Source: Aquicoccus porphyridii | Lineage (GTDB): Bacteria; Pseudomonadota; Alphaproteobacteria; Rhodobacterales; Rhodobacteraceae | Direction of reading: 5' to 3' | Assembly (NCBI RefSeq): GCF_008369105.1 | Contig: NZ_VINQ01000006.1 | Coordinates: forward strand, 117,006-181,005 | Length of the DNA stretch: 64,000 nt | Shown here: positions 47,677 to 56,274 of the stretch, piece after piece | How the letters are laid out: each line of letters opens with the position of its first letter | How positions within the stretch are numbered: position 1 is the stretch's first letter | The notes under the pieces: model-generated | What the model saw: only the letters and a program-made list of their open reading frames with translations | The model's database searches: none | What the model was told of the DNA's origin: nothing | Position numbers and translations under genes: made by a program

Positions 47677-48285
47677 ATGGCAAAAGCTATGAGCGGACAA
47701 ATGACCGTGAAGCCGTCATTGGAAGGCGTTCTCGCCTCGGCGAAAGCCACCAAGGGCGCAAAGGGCCTGCCGCCCGTGCACAAATGGAATCCGCCGTTTT
47801 GCGGCGATCTCGACATGCGGATCGCGCAGGATGGCACCTGGTATTATCTCGGAACGCCGATCGGGCGGCCGGAACTGGTCCGGCTGTTTTCCACCATATT
47901 GCGCAAGGACGGGGACGATTATTTCCTCGTGACCCCGGTCGAGAAAGTGGGAATCACCGTGGACGACGCGCCGTTCGTGGCCGTCGATTTCACGCGCGAG
48001 TACGAGGGCCGGGATCAAGCCCTGACGTTTTTCACGAATATCGGGGATCGTGCGACCGCCTCGGAGGCCAACCCGATCCGGGTCGAGATCGACGCGGACA
48101 CCGGGGAGCCGAGACCCTATGTCCTGATCCGTGCCAACCTCGAAGCCCTGATCGACCGGAAGAGCTTTTACCGGTTGGTCGATCTTGGCGCGCATCACGA
48201 AATCGACGGTGTCGCGTGGTTCGGCCTCTGGTCCGAGGGGAGGTTCTTTCCGATTGTCCGGTCATCAGACATCAAGGATGCATAG
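47677..48285 (+). CDS. DUF1285 domain-containing protein
   Basis: A 202-residue soluble protein. Segments PPVHKWNPPFCGDLDMRI, GTWYYLGTPIGRPELVRLFS and the EKVGITVDDAPFVAVDF stretch are characteristic of the DUF1285 family, which has a two-domain beta fold of unknown function. It is divergent from moxR (56 bases) and converges on flgI (4 bases). DUF1285 genes often sit beside MoxR operons. The start could also be the ATG at 47689. Confidence 0.9.
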   Translation: MAKAMSGQMTVKPSLEGVLASAKATKGAKGLPPVHKWNPPFCGDLDMRIAQDGTWYYLGTPIGRPELVRLFSTILRKDGDDYFLVTPVEKVGITVDDAPFVAVDFTREYEGRDQALTFFTNIGDRATASEANPIRVEIDADTGEPRPYVLIRANLEALIDRKSFYRLVDLGAHHEIDGVAWFGLWSEGRFFPIVRSSDIKDA

Positions 48286-48289
48286 GGCG

Positions 48290-49390
48290 TCAGTGCACGA
48301 CGAATTCGGCGTGAAGTGCGCCTGCGGCCTTGATGCTCTTGAGGATGTCGATCATGTCGCGCGGGGCCACGCCCAAGGCGTTCAAACCCGCGATCACCTC
48401 TGACAGCGACGTGCCCGGCGAAACCTCGGCAAGGGCCACGCCCGGTTCCTCTTCGATCCCGACATCGGTTCGCGGCACCACGATCGTGGTGCCTTCGGCG
48501 AAGGGGTTGGGTTGCACCACGATCGGCCTTTCCTGAACGCGCAGGTTGAGATTGCCCTGAGACACGGCAACGCGGGAAATGCGGACATCCTGCCCCATGA
48601 CGATGGTGCCCGATCTTTGATCGACAACCACCCGCGCCTTGCGCTCGGGTTGCACGAGGATGTTCTCGATCCGGCCGATGGCATGGGCCGGCGAGCGCGC
48701 GTTCATGGCAGTGATATCAAGCCGCACCGTCCCCGAATCGAGCATCATGGCGACCTGGCGGCCCAGCGTGGCATTGATCGCGGTTTCGATCCGCCCCGCG
48801 GTGGTGAAATCCGGCTCGCGCAGCGCGATCCGCACAGTGCTGAGCGAGGCAAGCTCGAAATCGACCTCCCGCTCCACCCGGGCGCCCGACGGGATCACGC
48901 CGGAGGTCGGCACCCCCTGGATGACGGCCGCCGCCTGCCCCTCGGCGACCGCCCCGCCCGCGATGATCGTTCCCTGTGCCACGGCATAGATCTGTCCATC
49001 CGCGGCGTTCAGGGGCGTCATGATCAATGTGCCGCCCAGCAGGCTCTTGGCGTCGCCAATCGCCGAAACCGTCACGTCGATCTGGCTGCCGGATCTGGAG
49101 AAGGGCGGAAGCGTGGCGGTCACGAAAACCGCGGCCACGTTCTTGGGGCGGAACTGTTCACCGGTTACGTTCACACCCAGACGTTCAAGGATGTTCGACA
49201 TGATCTCTTCGGTGAAGGGGGCATTTCGTATTCCGTCGCCGGTTCCGTTCAGGCCGACCACGAGACCATGACCCACGAGATCGTTCCCGCGAACACCGTC
49301 AAACTCGACCAGGTTCTTGATCCTAATCTCGCTGCCCTGCGCCATTCCGGCCAGCGCCAGCAGCAAGGGGAAAATGAAAGAAAACCTCAT
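48290..49390 (-). CDS. flgI: Flagellar P-ring protein FlgI
   Basis: A 366-residue periplasmic protein with a Sec signal (residues 1 to about 19, ending GMAQG). Family signatures: LVGHGLVVGLNGTGDGIRNA, NVAAVFVTATLPPFSRSGSQ, TLIMTPLNAADGQIYAVAQG and the C-terminal LNALGVAPRDMIDILKSIKA. It forms the P ring around the rod. It overlaps flgL by 4 bases and ends the leftward flg operon. Confidence 0.96.
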   Translation of the reverse strand: MRFSFIFPLLLALAGMAQGSEIRIKNLVEFDGVRGNDLVGHGLVVGLNGTGDGIRNAPFTEEIMSNILERLGVNVTGEQFRPKNVAAVFVTATLPPFSRSGSQIDVTVSAIGDAKSLLGGTLIMTPLNAADGQIYAVAQGTIIAGGAVAEGQAAAVIQGVPTSGVIPSGARVEREVDFELASLSTVRIALREPDFTTAGRIETAINATLGRQVAMMLDSGTVRLDITAMNARSPAHAIGRIENILVQPERKARVVVDQRSGTIVMGQDVRISRVAVSQGNLNLRVQERPIVVQPNPFAEGTTIVVPRTDVGIEEEPGVALAEVSPGTSLSEVIAGLNALGVAPRDMIDILKSIKAAGALHAEFVVH

Positions 49391-50397
49391 CGCATATACC
49401 CCACAAGTGACAACCGGCCGAGTCGCACCGTGGCAGTGTAGAGGCTCTCAAGCTGAAGCTGCACCTCTTCCAGCCGGGTCACCGTTTCAAAAGGGTCCAC
49501 CCCCAGAAGTGCGCCAATGGCATATTCCGATGCCGTCTTTTCGCTGGCGATCCGCGTCGCGATCTCGTCAACGCGGGCCTCGGCATATCCCAGATCGGCG
49601 CGAATGCCCGTCAGGGGATTCTGCGCGGCGACAAGCCCGTTTCCGGCGTGAACCAGGAGGCTTTTCTGCAATTCGGCCGGAAAGCCAAGAGCGGGGTCCG
49701 CCGCCAGGGCGGCGATTGCCGTGTGCTTGAGAATGTTGCGCAGTTGCGGGGCATCGGCGCCAAGATCGAGGGAAACGGTCTCGTTCTCGCCGAGCAGAAA
49801 CGGCTTCAACCCGTTCTGTTCGCCGAGATAGCCATCTGTTTCGAAACCACCGCCCGGCACGGCGAACCAATCGTCGATCGCAGCCAATATGTCGGATAGG
49901 CCGGTTTCACCGGAGACCACGCCACGTATCGCGGCGAGCATATCGTCCGCACCGGCAAGGGCCGCGGAATCCGTGCGTGCCCCGGCAAAGAGTGTCTGCC
50001 CGGCGACCGATGTGTTCAGCATCGTCACCAGTGCACCGAACGCATCCCCGGCCTTGCCCGACACGGCGCGCACCACCTCGGGCAATCCCTCGTTTCCTGT
50101 GGCAAGCAGGTCCGCCGCAAGGTCGCCGGACGTCTCTTGCACCTTGTTCAGAACCGATTGCATGGCGCCGGTGAATGTCTGGGCCTCGGCTGCGGCCATG
50201 CCATAGCTTTCGAGCATCGTTCGATCGCGTTCAAGCGCGCTCAGGTAACTGAAATTGCCTTTGAGGTGCCGCGACGGATCGGCGGTCTGACCGGTCGCAA
50301 GCTCCTCGGCCAGTTGGTTGAGTTCGGACGACAATTGCGTGTTCTGCCTGCGCAGCATGACGGATTGCGCCATGTCACCGAGGGAAAGGTTGGGCAT
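49387..50397 (-). CDS. flgL: Flagellar hook-associated protein FlgL
   Basis: A 336-residue hook-filament junction protein. The flagellin-like termini are present: N-terminal RRQNTQLSSELNQLAEELAT and the C-terminal helix ETVTRLEEVQLQLESLYTAT. It lies 3 bases after flgK and is exported through the flagellar type III system. The length is normal for this group. Confidence 0.9.
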   Translation of the reverse strand: MPNLSLGDMAQSVMLRRQNTQLSSELNQLAEELATGQTADPSRHLKGNFSYLSALERDRTMLESYGMAAAEAQTFTGAMQSVLNKVQETSGDLAADLLATGNEGLPEVVRAVSGKAGDAFGALVTMLNTSVAGQTLFAGARTDSAALAGADDMLAAIRGVVSGETGLSDILAAIDDWFAVPGGGFETDGYLGEQNGLKPFLLGENETVSLDLGADAPQLRNILKHTAIAALAADPALGFPAELQKSLLVHAGNGLVAAQNPLTGIRADLGYAEARVDEIATRIASEKTASEYAIGALLGVDPFETVTRLEEVQLQLESLYTATVRLGRLSLVGYMR

Positions 50398-50400
50398 GGA

Positions 50401-51855
50401 TCAAATCCTCATCAAGGCGTCGAACATGTCGCCGACGGTTTGCAGCAGGCGCGCATTCGCGGCATAGGCCTGTTCGATCAGCATCAGGCGCTGCATTTCC
50501 TGATCCGAATCGACCCCCTCGGCGAGAAGTTGGGAATTGGCTGCTTCGAACCGCGCCGCCGCGAAAGACTGTCCAAGCTCGCTTGCGTTGCGGTCGGTGG
50601 CAATCTGGCCAAGCAACCCGGATTGCAGGCCTGCGGCACTCATTGCAGCGGGGCCGAACGCCCCGGAGGCCGGGATCCGGCCCGCTGAAAGGGTGGATGC
50701 CATGTTTTGAAGCAGCGCGCCGTTGCCCACCGGGCCCGGCACGACCGCGCCCAACCCGTCGCGCAGGCGCCAGAGCGCGCCACCGCTATCGGGGATCACC
50801 GCATCATTAAGCGACAGGCGACCGGACAGGCCGGTTTCATTGCCGGGCGCAACGACTGCCCCGTTATCAGTGAACAGACCGGGATCGCCGGCGGCGCGGG
50901 TCGCATCGAGACCCGTGCCTTCGAACCGCTCGACAAGGTCGCGCGCCAGGGCGTCGACCTGGGCCTGGACGTTCGGGGCAATCTCGTCGCGCACATCGAA
51001 CAAGGCCCCCAATCGTCCGCCCCGCATCGGGCCGGTCACGGTGTCGGTCGCGACCGGCCTGCCGTTGATCGTCAACCCTGACAGCTCTCCACCGGCCCGT
51101 GTCATGTGTGGCGCAATGACGTTGGTCGCCATGAACCCGACCTGCGCGGCGGCGCCATCGAGAAGGATTGCGCCCCCGGGCGTAAAGAGCGCGACCGCAC
51201 CAAGATCACGCTGCATTTCCTTGACCGGGACGATCTCGGCGATGCTGTCGATGAGTACCTGCCGCTGGTCTTCGAGTGCCGATGTGTCGCGCCCGCCCAC
51301 CGTCGAGGCGGTGATTTGCAGGTTGATGTCGCGCACCTGTGACAGGAGAGCGTTCAGATCCTCGACATCACTCGCAATATAGCGGTCCGCTTCGCCACGC
51401 ATTGATTGGACACCGTCCGAGACCCGTTTGAATCCGTCGGCAACATCCCCGGCGCTCTGCACGACGGCACCGAGACGTTCGGCCAGGTCCGGGCGGCTGG
51501 CCGCCGCGATCAGCGTGCTTTCGAACCGCGTGATCGTTGCGCCAAGCGATGCAGGGTCGGTGGGCAGCCCGATCAATGATTCAAGTCGCGCGTGGACTCC
51601 GGCCTTCTCATCCGTCTCGGCCCGGGCGGCGGTCGCGATGCGAACCTCGGACAGCAGGCCAGGATTCACATGGCGGGTGGTGCCCAGAACGGCAACACCG
51701 CCATGCGCGCCCAGGCCGTTCGCGCCCAGTTCGATCGTGCGGGGGCCATAGCCGGGGGTCATGGCGTTCGACAGGTTCGACGCCGTCACCTGGGCAGAGC
51801 GTGAGGCCGCATTCAAACCCGAAAGCGCGTTGGACAGGGCTCCGGACAGGGTCAT
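50401..51855 (-). CDS. flgK: Flagellar hook-associated protein FlgK
   Basis: A 484-residue junction protein. The N-terminal rod-type helix (LSNALSGLNAASRSAQVTAS, then NLSNAMTPGYGPRTIEL) and the C-terminal EEQAYAANARLLQT-like end (LMLIEQAYAANARLLQTVGD) identify it. It has no signal peptide, as expected for type III export. It follows flgE by 40 bases and precedes flgL by 3. Confidence 0.93.
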   Translation of the reverse strand: MTLSGALSNALSGLNAASRSAQVTASNLSNAMTPGYGPRTIELGANGLGAHGGVAVLGTTRHVNPGLLSEVRIATAARAETDEKAGVHARLESLIGLPTDPASLGATITRFESTLIAAASRPDLAERLGAVVQSAGDVADGFKRVSDGVQSMRGEADRYIASDVEDLNALLSQVRDINLQITASTVGGRDTSALEDQRQVLIDSIAEIVPVKEMQRDLGAVALFTPGGAILLDGAAAQVGFMATNVIAPHMTRAGGELSGLTINGRPVATDTVTGPMRGGRLGALFDVRDEIAPNVQAQVDALARDLVERFEGTGLDATRAAGDPGLFTDNGAVVAPGNETGLSGRLSLNDAVIPDSGGALWRLRDGLGAVVPGPVGNGALLQNMASTLSAGRIPASGAFGPAAMSAAGLQSGLLGQIATDRNASELGQSFAAARFEAANSQLLAEGVDSDQEMQRLMLIEQAYAANARLLQTVGDMFDALMRI

Positions 51856-51895
51856 GACAAACTCCTTGGGGGGGAAATGTGTCTCAAGTCATACC

Positions 51896-53197
51896 TCAGC
51901 GTTTGATATTGGTGGTTTCCTGAAGCATCTCGTCCACCGTCTGAATGACCTTGGCATTCGAGGAATAGGCCCGTTGGGTCTTGATCATCGAGGTCAGTTC
52001 GCCCGCGACATCCGTCGTCGATTCTTCCCTCGCGAAGGACGCGATATCACCTGTTGGTCCGTCGCCCGCATCCCAAAGGAAATACGAACCGCTTTCCGGC
52101 GATGGCAGATAGGTTTGTTCGTCCAATGCCACCATCCCGTTCGGGTTGGCCAGATCGACAAGGGGAACCTGATAGATCGTTTGCGTGACCCCGGTGTCGA
52201 ACAGCGCCCGCACAATGCCGTTGGCATCGACTTCAACCGAAGTCATGTTTCCCGCCGGGAACCCGTCCTTCGAGATCGTGCCCGGCGCAAAGGTATCCGA
52301 AAGCTGGGTCAGCCCGTCAGACGCGCCGAAAAGCCCGATATTGAGTTCCATCGGCCCGCCCGCAACGTCGACGATCAAAGCACCCGTCGCAGGATCATAG
52401 GCGCCCCCCGTGACCGCCGTGACCGATTGCAGCGTTCCGCCCGAGGCGCGGCTGTCGTCGAAGACCAGATCGTATTCACCGATGGTCACCCCCGGTGTCA
52501 CCGAATCCGAGAGGGTCATTGTCCACGCGTTCGACGACCCCGCCGCCGGAACGGTTGGCATGAATTCGATGATCAGATTCTCGGAGATCCCGAGATTGTC
52601 AAAATACTCCACCGACAGTTCCGAAGCCGTTCCGGGCGCACCTGCCTCGGTCTGGACCGCCGGAAGATTGAGGGCCAGGTCGATCTTGGTGGTCGGCTCG
52701 CCCGAGAACTGGTTTACGTTGATGCGAACCGGCTCAAGCCCGTCAGGCGTGTCCCGCGGATAGGTCGGAATGGTGCCATCCGCCAAGGCCGGCCAGCCAA
52801 GCAGAACCTGCCCGCCTTCGGACTTGAGATAACCGTTTGCATCGGTGCGGAACGAACCGGTTGTCGAGAGATACATCTGGGCCTGGCCATTGCCGCTCTG
52901 CACATCGGAAATCTGGGCCACCGGGAGCATACCGCGACCGCGCACCGCAAGGTCGGTGGGATTTGCTGTCGGGACCAGCGCACCCCGCTCGTCGATCAGG
53001 CGTTGCGTCGTGCTACGGACACCACCGGCGGAATAGGTCCCCCCTTGGGACGAAATCACCATGGAATGAAAATCGGCCTCGATCCGTTTATAGCCGAACG
53101 TGGCCGAATTCGCGATATTGTCGGAAATCGCCGCCAGCCTTGTCGCATTTGCGGCAAGACCGGCAACCCCGGCATTGAGCGAAGATGAAATCGTCAT
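51896..53197 (-). CDS. flgE: Flagellar hook protein FlgE
   Basis: A 433-residue hook subunit. N-terminal SSLNAGVAGLAANATRLAAI, then SDNIANSATFGYKRIEADF; C-terminal TDVAGELTSMIKTQRAYSSN, then AKVIQTVDEMLQ. The central region is the variable surface domain. I chose the ATG at 53197 (AAAGGCG upstream) over an in-frame start at 53221. It heads the flgE-flgK-flgL-flgI operon, with a CtrA-like box 58-72 bases upstream. Confidence 0.94.
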   Translation of the reverse strand: MTISSSLNAGVAGLAANATRLAAISDNIANSATFGYKRIEADFHSMVISSQGGTYSAGGVRSTTQRLIDERGALVPTANPTDLAVRGRGMLPVAQISDVQSGNGQAQMYLSTTGSFRTDANGYLKSEGGQVLLGWPALADGTIPTYPRDTPDGLEPVRINVNQFSGEPTTKIDLALNLPAVQTEAGAPGTASELSVEYFDNLGISENLIIEFMPTVPAAGSSNAWTMTLSDSVTPGVTIGEYDLVFDDSRASGGTLQSVTAVTGGAYDPATGALIVDVAGGPMELNIGLFGASDGLTQLSDTFAPGTISKDGFPAGNMTSVEVDANGIVRALFDTGVTQTIYQVPLVDLANPNGMVALDEQTYLPSPESGSYFLWDAGDGPTGDIASFAREESTTDVAGELTSMIKTQRAYSSNAKVIQTVDEMLQETTNIKR

Positions 53198-53254
53198 GGA
53201 TACGCCTTTCTGCTGCACCAACCTCAGTCAGCGACAAGGCTTAACGCGTGGCCA

Positions 53255-53269
53255 TTAACACCGGCCTAA
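53255..53269. promoter_or_regulatory. CtrA-like box upstream of flgE
   Basis: TTAA-N7-CTAA, one mismatch from the CtrA consensus, lies in the 93-bp gap between motB and flgE. A further TTAAC stands 15 bases away at 53241-53245. The placement is right for control of the flgEKLI operon. Confidence 0.55.
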
Positions 53270-53290
53270 CGGCTAAAATCCTCAGCGATT

Positions 53291-54157
53291 TCACCTGCTG
53301 TCCCGCAAGATGACGATCTCGATCCGGTTGTTGCGAAGCGACATCGGGTTGCCGGTGGCCAGGCTTCGGTCGGCATGTCCCGTCACCCGCTTGAACCGAT
53401 CCGCTGTCAGCCCGGCCTCATGGAGCGCGACCCGCATTCTGTCGGCGCGCGATGACGACAGGCTCCAAACCGGGTTCTCGACCATGACCACAGGGCGCGC
53501 GCGTGTATGCCCGTTGATCGCGACACCATTCCCGATCTGGCCCAACACCGGCATGAGAAACGTCACGATCCGGTCCAGCAATTCCGTCGGGGAATCGCCG
53601 CCGGAATTGAATATCTGCTGACCCTCTGCATCGAAAAACTCGAGAACCAACCCTTCGTCGGTCACGCGCGAAACGACATGCTTGCGGATGTCATCCGGTA
53701 TCGCGCTTTCCCCGCCACGACCCATGAGCGCCTCCTGGATCTGCAAGAGGCTATCGATCTGATCATCCTTGTCGGTTGGTGTCACCCCGGCATCAATGCC
53801 GTCTGCGGACAGGCCGCTTTCGCCCCGCGCCTGCCGGGCTTCCGTCGGGCGCAGCTTCGTCGCACCCGTGCCGTTCTGTGGCAGTTCGAGCTCGGAAAAG
53901 GCGCTGTTTCCACCAAATGCCCCATCCCCGCCACCCGACACCCGATGGATGGGAATCGTCGGGCTGAAATAGTCGGAAACGCCCTTTCTTTGCTGCTCTG
54001 TCGTCGCGTTCAGCAGCCACATCAAAAGGAAGAACGCCATCATGGCCGTCACGAAATCGGCATAGGCTACTTTCCACGCCCCACCGTGGTGACCGCCACC
54101 GGCAACGATTTTCTTCCGTTTGATGATGACTGGCGCGGCATTGCTTTGCGCGCTCAT
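53291..54157 (-). CDS. motB: Flagellar motor stator protein MotB
   Basis: A 288-residue protein with one membrane segment carrying the proton-binding aspartate D34 in WKVAYADFVTAMMAFFLLMW. The C-terminal OmpA-like peptidoglycan-binding domain follows (NGVAINGHTRARPVV, then SSSRADRMRVALHEAGL and ATGNPMSLRNNRIEIVI). The OmpA-type motif NxxLSxxRA is altered to VWSLSSSRADR but still recognisable. It pairs with MotA, encoded elsewhere in the locus. Confidence 0.95.
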   Translation of the reverse strand: MSAQSNAAPVIIKRKKIVAGGGHHGGAWKVAYADFVTAMMAFFLLMWLLNATTEQQRKGVSDYFSPTIPIHRVSGGGDGAFGGNSAFSELELPQNGTGATKLRPTEARQARGESGLSADGIDAGVTPTDKDDQIDSLLQIQEALMGRGGESAIPDDIRKHVVSRVTDEGLVLEFFDAEGQQIFNSGGDSPTELLDRIVTFLMPVLGQIGNGVAINGHTRARPVVMVENPVWSLSSSRADRMRVALHEAGLTADRFKRVTGHADRSLATGNPMSLRNNRIEIVILRDSR

Positions 54158-54205
54158 CTCACCACCTTTTCAACTCACCCAGGAAAAGGTGTAACAGGCC
54201 AAATC

Positions 54206-54220
54206 TTACCCTTGTCTTAA
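54206..54220. promoter_or_regulatory. CtrA-like box upstream of motB
   Basis: On the coding strand this is TTAA-N7-GTAA, one mismatch from the CtrA consensus, 49-63 bases upstream of the motB start. It lies in the 80-bp gap between the LacI-type regulator and motB. Confidence 0.5.
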
Positions 54221-54237
54221 ATCTCGATTTTTCAGGA

Positions 54238-55323
54238 TCAGGAGTCCGCCACGCGCAAGGTATCACCCGGCGAGATCATCGGAGTCAGTTCGATCCTGGT
54301 CGGTGACGGGTCGGCATCGCCGCTCTGGCTGCGCCTTAGAATGATCTCGGCCGCCTGTCGGCCAATCTCTGCCCGGCAGGCATCCATCGTGGCAAGCCGC
54401 TTGGGCAAGCCTTGCAAGAGTTCGACACCATTGAAACCGGCCAGGCCGATTTGCCCGGGCACATCGATCCCTTGCTCAAGCAGGTAGAGAAGCCCCCCGG
54501 CCCCGATCATGTCGTTGGAATAATAGATGAAATCAACGTCATTGGTGCGCGACAGGACGGCCTCGGTCATTTCCCGCCCCTTGGCCAGCGCCGAACCGCC
54601 GGAATAGAATTCGTGATCCGCCACCTCGATTCCCGCCTTGGCCAAAGCCTGGGTAAACCCTTCAAACCGCTTGCGCGCACGATGGTCGAGCGGCATTTTC
54701 GTGCCGAGAAACGCGATCTTCCTGTAGCCAGCCTCGACGATCGCCTCACCCATCTTGCGCCCCGCCGCGCGATGCGAGATCCCGACGACCGAGTCGATCG
54801 GCTGACCGTCCGTATCCATGATTTCCACAACGGGGATACCGCTGGCCATAAGCATTGCGCGCGATGCGTCGGAATGTTCGAGCCCGGCAATGATCACCCC
54901 GGAGGGGCGCCAGGACAGCATTTCGTAAAGCACCTTCTCTTCCTTCTCGGGAAGATAATCGGTGATTCCGACCACCGGTTGAAGCTCGCTGTCTTCCAGG
55001 GTCCGGCTGATTCCGGTCATGACCTCGGGAAAGACCATGTTCGACATCGACGGGATGATCACCGCGACAAGATTGACCCGCTGGCTCGCCAATGCGCCGG
55101 CGATCTTGTTGGGCACATACCCAAGGCGCTTGGCCGCCTGAAGCACTTTCTGACGACTCGCCTCGGAAACATCATCCCGATTTCGCAACACGCGGCTGAC
55201 CGTCATTTCCGAAACGCCGGAGGCTTCGGAAACATCTCGCAATGTCAAGGGTCGCTTCGGAGGCGTGGTCAAGGGGTGCTGCCCGGCATGAGTTCTCTCG
55301 ATCCAGTTAGCCCGAAGCGTCAA
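54238..55323 (-). CDS. LacI family transcriptional regulator (GntR-like)
   Basis: A 361-residue repressor. The helix-turn-helix lies at residues 26-50 (TLRDVSEASGVSEMTVSRVL, then RNRDDVSEASRQKVL), followed by the hinge helix YVPNKIAGALASQRV and a periplasmic-binding-type sensor domain. It resembles gluconate repressors in its hinge and in DFIYYSNDMIGAGGLLYLLE. Its target genes are not nearby on this side, since the left neighbour is motB and the right one is the tRNA/mobile region. It probably acts elsewhere or has lost its operon to an insertion. Confidence 0.9.
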   Translation of the reverse strand: MTLRANWIERTHAGQHPLTTPPKRPLTLRDVSEASGVSEMTVSRVLRNRDDVSEASRQKVLQAAKRLGYVPNKIAGALASQRVNLVAVIIPSMSNMVFPEVMTGISRTLEDSELQPVVGITDYLPEKEEKVLYEMLSWRPSGVIIAGLEHSDASRAMLMASGIPVVEIMDTDGQPIDSVVGISHRAAGRKMGEAIVEAGYRKIAFLGTKMPLDHRARKRFEGFTQALAKAGIEVADHEFYSGGSALAKGREMTEAVLSRTNDVDFIYYSNDMIGAGGLLYLLEQGIDVPGQIGLAGFNGVELLQGLPKRLATMDACRAEIGRQAAEIILRRSQSGDADPSPTRIELTPMISPGDTLRVADS

Positions 55324-55424
55324 CCCTGTTCAACCCGTGACGCAAGCAGTTAGAGACAAAGGCAGCGCCAAGGGCAAACATGGTCATGACAAGGCGGCAA
55401 TCCTGCGTTAACAAGCCCGAAGAT

Positions 55425-55464
55425 GGCCCCGTGGCTCAACTGGATAGAGCAGCCCCCTCCTAAG
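55425..55464 (+). pseudogene. 5' half of a tRNA-Arg(CCT) gene
   Basis: The first 40 bases of a tRNA-Arg, from GGCCCCGTGGCTC through the anticodon loop CTCCTAAG, identical to the complete tRNA at 55563 except for two bases in the anticodon stem. After the loop the sequence diverges: there is no T arm and no CCA. The break falls at the anticodon loop, a common crossover point of tRNA-targeting integrases. A 9-bp inverted repeat (GAAGATGGC at 55419-55427, GCCATCTTC at 55636-55644) brackets both tRNA copies. Confidence 0.8.
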
Positions 55465-55562
55465 CGGAGGGTCTGGGGCCGAAAGAAGATGGAGAGACAG
55501 ACGGTTAGGGAAAAGTCAGCCTTGCGCGAACCGTTTTCCGAACCGTATGAAGGTGAAAACTA

Positions 55563-55639
55563 GGCCCCGTGGCTCAACTGGATAGAGCAATCCCCTCCTA
55601 AGGGATAGGTTGCAGGTTCAAGTCCTGCCGGGGTCGCCA
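55563..55639 (+). tRNA. tRNA-Arg(CCT)
   Basis: A complete 77-base tRNA. The acceptor stem GGCCCCG pairs with CGGGGTC, D arm GCTC/GAGC, anticodon stem ATCCC/GGGAT with loop CTCCTAA (anticodon CCT at 55597-55599), T arm GCAGG-TTCAAGT-CCTGC, and an encoded CCA end. It stands at the edge between the chromosomal genes and the phage-like region, so it is the likely integration site. Confidence 0.95.
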
Positions 55640-55665
55640 TCTTCCCATTAAGCTCATGAAATATT

Positions 55666-56274
55666 TCACTTTTTAGATAGACTTGCGAGCAGAGGAAGAT
55701 CCTCGTCGCGCGATGCCCGAGAAATTGTTGGCCTAACATGCCCGATGTATTTCCGCCGTTGCCCCGGGTTCATGTATGCTTCCGCTTGCTCGTTCCTGAA
55801 GAACCGAGCTTGAACTACCCTGCTGCCGACAACCAGCTCAATCGGCACATTCGAATGGTTGAACAGTTCCAGCGAGACACAGCCGCGAAAGCCCGGCTGA
55901 AACATCGAGTTGATGCTGATCCCGAGGCGATGGTAGCTGCTTCTGCTGATTATGTCCGCGTACACGTCCAACGGCAATCCCACGTATTCAAGGGAGGTCG
56001 CTAGGACAGTCTGTCCCGGATGTATGAGGAAAACGTCCCCGAGGTCGCGTCTGGTGGACTGGAAAAAGACCTCAGGCCCCGAGTGGTCATGATCGGGGTG
56101 CAAGCTGATGCTGGGTCTTTGGTTGAGGACCGAAACGAGGAAGTCATAACCGAGGCGCAAGTCAACAGAAACTGCCCCGACTTGATCGTCTCCCAACAGG
56201 GGGTCCATGAAGATCTGCCCCTCCTTCCCGCTGTTGATCCTAGCCCTGAGCTCCTCTCTAGTTAGTAACGACAC
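55666..56274 (-). CDS. dCTP deaminase family protein (possible defence effector)
   Basis: About 202 residues from a GTG at 56274. The open frame extends to a TTG at 56319 with no ribosome site, and the family start (LLTREELRARI) fits the GTG. Dcd landmarks are kept: SVDLRLG, the catalytic block SRSSYHRLG (S112 and R116 from the GTG, matching E. coli S111 and R115), GCVSLELFN (E136, matching E138) and the C-terminal KYIGHVRPTISR. The aspartate of the DPG motif is Q (FQPGFRG). It is the last gene of a leftward three-gene operon, overlapping the protease gene by 17 bases. It is AT-richer than its neighbours. It should deaminate dCTP to dUTP; related stand-alone enzymes defend against phages by emptying the nucleotide pool. 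Confidence 0.85.
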   Translation of the reverse strand: MSLLTREELRARINSGKEGQIFMDPLLGDDQVGAVSVDLRLGYDFLVSVLNQRPSISLHPDHDHSGPEVFFQSTRRDLGDVFLIHPGQTVLATSLEYVGLPLDVYADIISRSSYHRLGISINSMFQPGFRGCVSLELFNHSNVPIELVVGSRVVQARFFRNEQAEAYMNPGQRRKYIGHVRPTISRASRDEDLPLLASLSKK

